In this document: positions 60,012 to 64,000 of the stretch, one piece after another | Position numbering within the stretch: the first letter of the stretch is position 1 | Layout of the letters: the number at the start of each line of letters is the position of its first letter | DNA from: Pseudomonas cremoricolorata | GTDB taxonomy: Bacteria; Pseudomonadota; Gammaproteobacteria; Pseudomonadales; Pseudomonadaceae | Length of the DNA: 64,000 bases | Assembly (NCBI RefSeq): GCF_000759535.1 | Contig: NZ_CP009455.1 | Coordinates: 806,001 to 870,000 of the forward strand | Direction of reading: 5' to 3' | Program-made: the position numbers and the translations under genes | The notes under the pieces: model-generated | Seen by the model: only the letters and a program-made list of their open reading frames with translations | Told to the model about the DNA's origin: nothing | Databases searched by the model: none

Positions 60012-61679
60012 ATGAGTGACCGCAAGCAACCGCCGCCTGGACGATCCCTGTCAGGCATGACGCCGATTCTCGGCCTCGCCGGCAAGGACATCCTCAGCAC
60101 CGTACGCACGCTATTGCGCCAGCCCCTGCGCCAACCTTCACACAGCCTCAGGCATGCCGCGCAGCTCGGCCAGGCACTCAAGGAGGTGGTCACAGGCCGC
60201 TCGCCCTTGCAGCCGGACAGCGACGACCGTCGCTTCACCGACCTCACCTGGCACGACAACCCGCTGTACCAGCGTTCCTTGCAGGCCTATCTGGCCTGGC
60301 GCAACGAGCTGCAGGCCTGGATAGCTGGCAGCGACCTGCCGGCTGAGGACATCAGCCGTGGTCAGTTTCTCATCGAGCAACTGACCCAAGCCCTGGCACC
60401 GAGCAACAGCCCGGCCAACCCGGCAGCACTCAAGCGTGCCTTCGAGACCGGCGGCAGAAGCCTGCTCGACGGCCTGGCCAACCTGGCTCGGGACCTCAGC
60501 GAGAACGGCGGCATGCCCCGCCAGGTCGACCCGAGCGCCTTCACGGTGGGCGAGGATGTCGCCGCCAGCGAGGGTGCAGTGGTGTTTCGCAACGAGGTGC
60601 TGGAGCTGATCCAGTACCGCCCGCTGACCGAGCAGGTGCACGGTCGGCCACTGCTGGTGGTGCCGCCGCAGATCAACAAGTTTTACGTGTTCGATCTCTG
60701 CCCCAAGAAAAGCGTGCTGCGCTTTTGCCTGCAAGCGCAGCAGCAAACCTTCACCCTCAGTTGGCGCAACCCTACCAAGGCGCAACGGCAATGGGGCCTG
60801 TCGACCTACCTCGAGGCGCTCAAACAGGCGGTGGATGCGGTGCTGGCGATTACCGGCAGCGCAGACCTCAACATGCTCGGCGCCTGCTCGGGCGGCATCA
60901 CTTGTGCGGCGCTGGTCGGCCACTACGCCGCGTTGCAGCAGCCCAAGGTGCACTCTCTGACCTTGCTGGTCAGCGTGCTCGACGCCACCCTGGACAATCA
61001 ACTGGCGCTGTTCATCGACGACCACACCTTGCAGGCGGCCAAGCGCCATTCGTATCAGGCCGGCGTGCTGGAGGGCCGCGACATTGCCAAGGTCTTCGCC
61101 TGGATGCGCCCGAACGACCTGATCTGGAATTACTGGGTCAACAACTACCTGCTCGGCAATGCGCCGCCAGCCTTCGACATCCTGTTCTGGAACAACGACA
61201 CCACGCGCCTGCCGGCTGCGCTGCATGGCGACCTGATCGACCTGTTCCAGCACAATCCGCTGACCCGACCCGGCGCGCTGGAGGTGTGCGGCACGCCGGT
61301 CGATCTGCGCCAGGTGCGCTGCGATGTCTACAGCGTCGCCGGCAGCGCCGACCACATCACCCCTTGGCCTGCGTGCTACCGCTCGGCGCATCTGTTCGGC
61401 GGGCAGGTGCAGTTCGTGCTGTCCAACAGCGGCCACATCCAGAGCATCCTCAACCCGCCGGGCAATCCCAAGGCACGTTTCCAGACCAGCACCGAGCAGC
61501 ATGACGACCCGGCGAACTGGCGCGAGCACGCTGGCATGCACGCCGACTCCTGGTGGCTGCACTGGCAACGCTGGCTGGCCGAGCGGGCCGGCGCGCTGAA
61601 GCATGCGCCGACGTTGCTCGGCAGCCAGGACCACCCCGCTAGCGAGCCAGCACCTGGCCGCTATGTTCATCAACGTTGA
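60012..61679 (+). CDS. phaC1: Class II poly(3-hydroxyalkanoate) synthase PhaC1
   Basis: A 555-residue medium-chain-length PHA synthase. ATG 60012 has GGAG eight bases upstream; the longer frame from 59922 is not family-like. The lipase-like box is GACSGG with the nucleophile Cys292. Asp447 (SADHITPW) and His475 (SNSGHIQS) complete the triad. The WRNPTKAQRQWGLSTYLEAL and MRPNDLIWNYWVNNYLLGN signatures fit PhaC1 rather than PhaC2. The N-terminal 30 residues differ much from P. putida PhaC1 as recalled. It polymerises (R)-3-hydroxyacyl-CoA. The usual phaC2, phaD and phasin genes are missing downstream. Confidence 0.95.
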   Translation: MSDRKQPPPGRSLSGMTPILGLAGKDILSTVRTLLRQPLRQPSHSLRHAAQLGQALKEVVTGRSPLQPDSDDRRFTDLTWHDNPLYQRSLQAYLAWRNELQAWIAGSDLPAEDISRGQFLIEQLTQALAPSNSPANPAALKRAFETGGRSLLDGLANLARDLSENGGMPRQVDPSAFTVGEDVAASEGAVVFRNEVLELIQYRPLTEQVHGRPLLVVPPQINKFYVFDLCPKKSVLRFCLQAQQQTFTLSWRNPTKAQRQWGLSTYLEALKQAVDAVLAITGSADLNMLGACSGGITCAALVGHYAALQQPKVHSLTLLVSVLDATLDNQLALFIDDHTLQAAKRHSYQAGVLEGRDIAKVFAWMRPNDLIWNYWVNNYLLGNAPPAFDILFWNNDTTRLPAALHGDLIDLFQHNPLTRPGALEVCGTPVDLRQVRCDVYSVAGSADHITPWPACYRSAHLFGGQVQFVLSNSGHIQSILNPPGNPKARFQTSTEQHDDPANWREHAGMHADSWWLHWQRWLAERAGALKHAPTLLGSQDHPASEPAPGRYVHQR

Positions 61680-61740
61680 GCCAACGCAGCGCCGCACCTG
61701 CTGGTGCCAGGACAACTGATCCACTCATCCGGGAGAGCCC

Positions 61741-62589
61741 ATGTCGCAGCCTTATCGGTCGAAAACCCTGCAGTTGGGTCAGCAGTCGATCCACACCCTG
61801 GTGCGTCCCGGCCAGGGGCACCTGACGCCGCTGTTGATCTGCAACGGCATCGGCGCCAATCTGGAATTGCTGCTGCCCTTCATCGAGGCGCTGGAACCTG
61901 AGGTGGAAGTGATCGCCTTCGATGTGCCCGGAGTGGGCGGCTCATCGACGCCGCTCACGCCCTACCGGTTCAGCGGTCTGGCGAGGCTGGTGGCACGCCT
62001 GCTCGATGCCCTCGGCTACGAGCAGGTGCATGCACTGGGCGTGTCGTGGGGCGGCGCACTGGCCCAGCAGTTCGCCCACGACTTCCCCACGCGCTGCCGC
62101 AAGCTGATCCTCGCCGCCACCGCTGCGGGCGGGCCGATGCTGCCGGGTACGCCGAAGGTGCTGTGGGCGATGGCCAGTCGCCGCCGCTACAACGACCCCG
62201 ACTACGTGATGCGCGTCGCGCCGCAGGTGTACGGTGGTTCGTTCCGCCAGCACCCGGAACAGGCGCTGGCGTTCGCCGCCAAGGCGCGCTCGGGCAGCAA
62301 GGTGGGCTACTACTGGCAGTTGTTCGCAGGGCTGGGCTGGACCAGCCTGCACTGGTTGCACCGGCTGCGCCAGCCGACCCTGGTGCTGGCAGGCGACGAT
62401 GATCCGCTGATTCCGCTGCTGAACATGCGCCTGCTGGCCTGGCGTATCCCCCATACCGAGCTGCAGATCATCGACGATGGGCACCTGTTTCTGATTACCC
62501 GCGCCGAGACGGTGGCGCCGAGGGTGATGGCGTTTCTGCGCGAGGAGCGCCAGCCGGCGGTAATCCACCCTCGGCCGGCAGGCGCCTGA
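61741..62589 (+). CDS. phaZ: Poly(3-hydroxyalkanoate) depolymerase PhaZ
   Basis: A 282-residue intracellular alpha/beta hydrolase degrading PHA granules. Nucleophile Ser102 in GVSWGGALAQQFAHD. LAGDDDPLIPL supplies the Asp and IIDDGHLFLI the His. GNGIGANLEL-type oxyanion region reads ICNGIGANLELLLPF. It is 61 bases after phaC1 and ends 12 bases before the convergent PHA-system gene. In the usual locus phaC2 would follow. Confidence 0.95.
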   Translation: MSQPYRSKTLQLGQQSIHTLVRPGQGHLTPLLICNGIGANLELLLPFIEALEPEVEVIAFDVPGVGGSSTPLTPYRFSGLARLVARLLDALGYEQVHALGVSWGGALAQQFAHDFPTRCRKLILAATAAGGPMLPGTPKVLWAMASRRRYNDPDYVMRVAPQVYGGSFRQHPEQALAFAAKARSGSKVGYYWQLFAGLGWTSLHWLHRLRQPTLVLAGDDDPLIPLLNMRLLAWRIPHTELQIIDDGHLFLITRAETVAPRVMAFLREERQPAVIHPRPAGA

Positions 62590-62601
62590 AGCGCTGGCCA
62601 G

Positions 62602-62877
62602 TCAGGCCAGTGCCTTGTCCAGCGCACGCTCGATCTCGCCCTCGATGGTGCCGCTCATCATCGACAGCATCATGCCCAGCTTGAGCTCGACGCGGATCAG
62701 TTCATCACCGATGTGTACGCTGCCCTTGGCACCGCTGCGGGCGATGTCGACCCGGTCACCGTCCCAGCTCGCTTCCAGGTCGTACTTCTGGCTGAGCTTG
62801 TCGACCAGGGCCTGGGCCTTGGCGCGGGCCGCTTCACGGCCGAGGTTGTGTTTGCGTTCAACGCTGATCTGGGTCAT
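62602..62877 (-). CDS. Polyhydroxyalkanoic acid system family protein
   Basis: A 91-residue soluble protein starting at ATG 62877. MTQISVERKHNLGREAARAKAQALVDKLSQKYDLEASWDGD and the C-terminal GMMLSMMSGTIEGEIERALDKAL match a small family regularly found next to pha genes and annotated as PHA-granule-region protein. Function unknown. Here it is directly tail to tail with phaZ. Its upstream side carries the three-arm inverted-repeat element, whose left arm could hold its promoter. Confidence 0.85.
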   Translation of the reverse strand: MTQISVERKHNLGREAARAKAQALVDKLSQKYDLEASWDGDRVDIARSGAKGSVHIGDELIRVELKLGMMLSMMSGTIEGEIERALDKALA

Positions 62878-62968
62878 GCAACCGATCCTGACGATAAGAC
62901 ATGCTGGGCATTATGCCCGCCCCTGCCAGACGGCACACCCCGCCAAGACAAATCCGCCGGTTCACTCC

Positions 62969-63203
62969 AGGGGCTGTTCCCGTTTCATCACAACCGCGCC
63001 GAGGCCTGTTTTTTCGTCGTTTCGAGCTCAAGACTTGAACGCCTCATACGAAAAAACAGGCACGGCCCTTCGGGTTACGCGCCAAATCGCGCCACCCCGC
63101 GTTGAAGGACTTGAAAAGGGAATGACCCTTTCCTGCGTCCTTCGCCTCGGCTGGCACGATTTGGCGCTGTAACGCGGTTTGTGCTGAAACGGGAACAGCC
63201 CCT
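62969..63203. repeat. Structured 235-bp element with inverted ends and two internal hairpins
   Basis: The 30-base ends AGGGGCTGTTCCCGTTTCA... at 62969-62998 and ...TGAAACGGGAACAGCCCCT at 63173-63203 are inverted repeats with one mismatch and one extra base. Inside, GCCTGTTTTTTCGT (63004-63017) pairs perfectly with ACGAAAAAACAGGC (63048-63061). The segment at 63074-63094 (GTTAC, GCGCCAAATCG core) pairs with 63152-63173, with a further inner stem GAAGGAC/GTCCTTC and tip AAAGGG/CCCTTT. No ORF is convincing. As RNA or cruciform it would form a three-way junction. Confidence 0.85.
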
Positions 63204-63208
63204 AGAAT
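63179..63208 (+). promoter_or_regulatory. Candidate ubiE promoter at the right end of the inverted-repeat element
   Basis: TTGTGC lies inside the right arm, followed after 18 bases by TAGAAT, whose first T is the last base of the element. The ubiE ATG is 28 bases downstream. Alternative -10: GATAAT at 63212. Confidence 0.45.
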
Positions 63209-63236
63209 GGCGATAATTTTTCCCCGGTGAAGCGAT

Positions 63237-64000
63237 ATGAACGACCAGCGCAAAGGCGACCACGCCGAACCCACCACCCATTTCGGCTACAGCGACGTTC
63301 CAGAGAGCCAGAAGGCCAGGAAGGTCGCCGAGGTCTTCCACTCCGTCGCCGCCAAGTACGACCTGATGAACGACGTGCTGTCCGGTGGCATGCACCGGCT
63401 GTGGAAGCGCTTCACCATCGAACTGTCCGGGGTGCGCAGCGGCAACCGCGTGCTGGATATCGCCGGCGGCACTGGCGATCTGGCGGCCAAGTTCTCGCGT
63501 CTGGTCGGCCCGACCGGCCAGGTGGTGCTGGCCGACATCAACGAATCGATGCTCAAGGTCGGGCGTGACCGTCTGCTCGACCGCGGCGTGTCCGGCAATA
63601 TCGAGTTCGTCCAGGCCGACGCAGAAAAACTGCCCTTCCCGGACAACCACTTCGACTGCGTGACCATCGCCTTCGGCCTGCGCAACGTCACCCACAAGGA
63701 TGCCGCCATCAGCTCCATGCTGCGCGTGCTCAAGCCCGGCGGGCGTCTGCTGGTGCTGGAGTTCTCCAAGCCGACCAACAAGCTGATGTCCAAGGCCTAC
63801 GATGCCTATTCGTTCGCCTTCATGCCGCTGGCCGGCAAGCTGATCACCAACGACTCGGAAAGCTACCGCTACCTGGCCGAGTCGATCCGCATGCACCCCG
63901 ACCAGGAAACCCTCAAGAGCATGATGGTCGAGGCCGGTTTCGACCGCGTCACCTACCACAACATGACCAGCGGCATCGTCGCCGTGCACCGGGGGATCAA
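63237..64000 (+). CDS. ubiE: Ubiquinone/menaquinone C-methyltransferase UbiE (3' end outside window)
   Basis: 254 complete codons are present; the family length is about 256, so only a few bases lie outside. It starts at ATG 63237, with GGTGAAGCG as a modest ribosome site. Seen: [48 protein letters not shown]-binding [58 protein letters not shown], and [21 protein letters not shown]. It C-methylates the benzoquinol ring. It normally follows the pha locus in pseudomonads and is followed by ubiJ and ubiB. Confidence 0.97.
   Translation, partial: MNDQRKGDHAEPTTHFGYSDVPESQKARKVAEVFHSVAAKYDLMNDVLSGGMHRLWKRFTIELSGVRSGNRVLDIAGGTGDLAAKFSRLVGPTGQVVLADINESMLKVGRDRLLDRGVSGNIEFVQADAEKLPFPDNHFDCVTIAFGLRNVTHKDAAISSMLRVLKPGGRLLVLEFSKPTNKLMSKAYDAYSFAFMPLAGKLITNDSESYRYLAESIRMHPDQETLKSMMVEAGFDRVTYHNMTSGIVAVHRGI

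Noticed and set aside
60012..61679. PhaC2 rather than PhaC1
   Set aside because: Position ahead of phaZ and core signatures (KAQRQWGLSTYLEAL, RFCLQAQQQTF) match PhaC1 as recalled.
62713..63105. 130-residue plus-strand ORF spanning the structured element
   Set aside because: It overlaps the PHA-system gene antisense and then reads through hairpin sequence. There is no ribosome site or family resemblance.

Overview
The window is a high-GC chromosomal segment whose protein sequences and gene order look like the Pseudomonas putida group (inference from recalled family sequences and synteny; no search was run). Landmarks are the epd-pgk-fba glycolytic cluster beside tktA, an ArsR-methyltransferase regulator ahead of metK, an SAH riboswitch ahead of ahcY, the twitching-motility chemosensory operon pilG-pilH-pilI-pilJ-chpA-chpC, pyrR-pyrB-pyrC', hslVU, and a pha locus running into ubiE. 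Coding density is high and most genes are core metabolism or envelope functions. No tRNA, rRNA, CRISPR array, intact insertion sequence or prophage was seen.

Layout. 1-3384: 3' part of putA. 3571-4494: a short orphan RHS-core protein, then an empty stretch to 4970. 4971-11356: MdtD-type efflux pump, dbpA, a BaiN-like flavoprotein, yccS. 11341-18635 (minus strand): transketolase, epd, pgk, two small lipoproteins, fba, a YgjP-type metalloprotein and a small winged-helix protein. 18849-21169: perfect palindromic operator, ArsR-methyltransferase gene, metK and terminator. 21169-28904: a hypothetical protein, ligB, DUF1090, a cytochrome c lipoprotein, mltA, MAPEG, EamA, a Na+/H+ antiporter and a thioesterase. 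29008-31663: promoter, SAH riboswitch, ahcY, metF. 31898-38207: solute-binding protein, rhlE, yceI, cytochrome b561, and a flavin amine oxidase with an odd tail. 38352-39139: prlF-yhaV toxin-antitoxin pair with a palindromic operator. 39343-42200: bioA, rsmE, trhA. 42328-51099: chp chemosensory operon. 51326-57166: gshB, tonB, yqgE, ruvX, pyrR, pyrB, pyrC'. 57348-59881: sigma-32-type promoter, hslV, hslU, a DUF971 protein. 60012-64000: phaC1, phaZ, a PHA-system protein and ubiE (cut by the window end).

Two themes stand out. First, the S-adenosylmethionine cycle is encoded here (metK, ahcY, metF) under two different apparent controls: a DNA-binding ArsR-methyltransferase protein with a perfect operator in front of metK, and an SAH-sensing RNA in front of ahcY. 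Second, the pha locus is reduced. phaC1-phaZ is followed only 12 bases later by the convergent PHA-system gene, so phaC2, phaD, phaF and phaI, which normally lie here, are missing. Beside this junction, between the PHA-system gene and ubiE, lies a non-coding element of about 235 bases. It has near-perfect 30-base inverted ends and two long internal hairpins, and could fold as a three-way junction. Its right arm carries a candidate ubiE promoter. I regard this element and the reduced pha locus as the most unusual features of the window.
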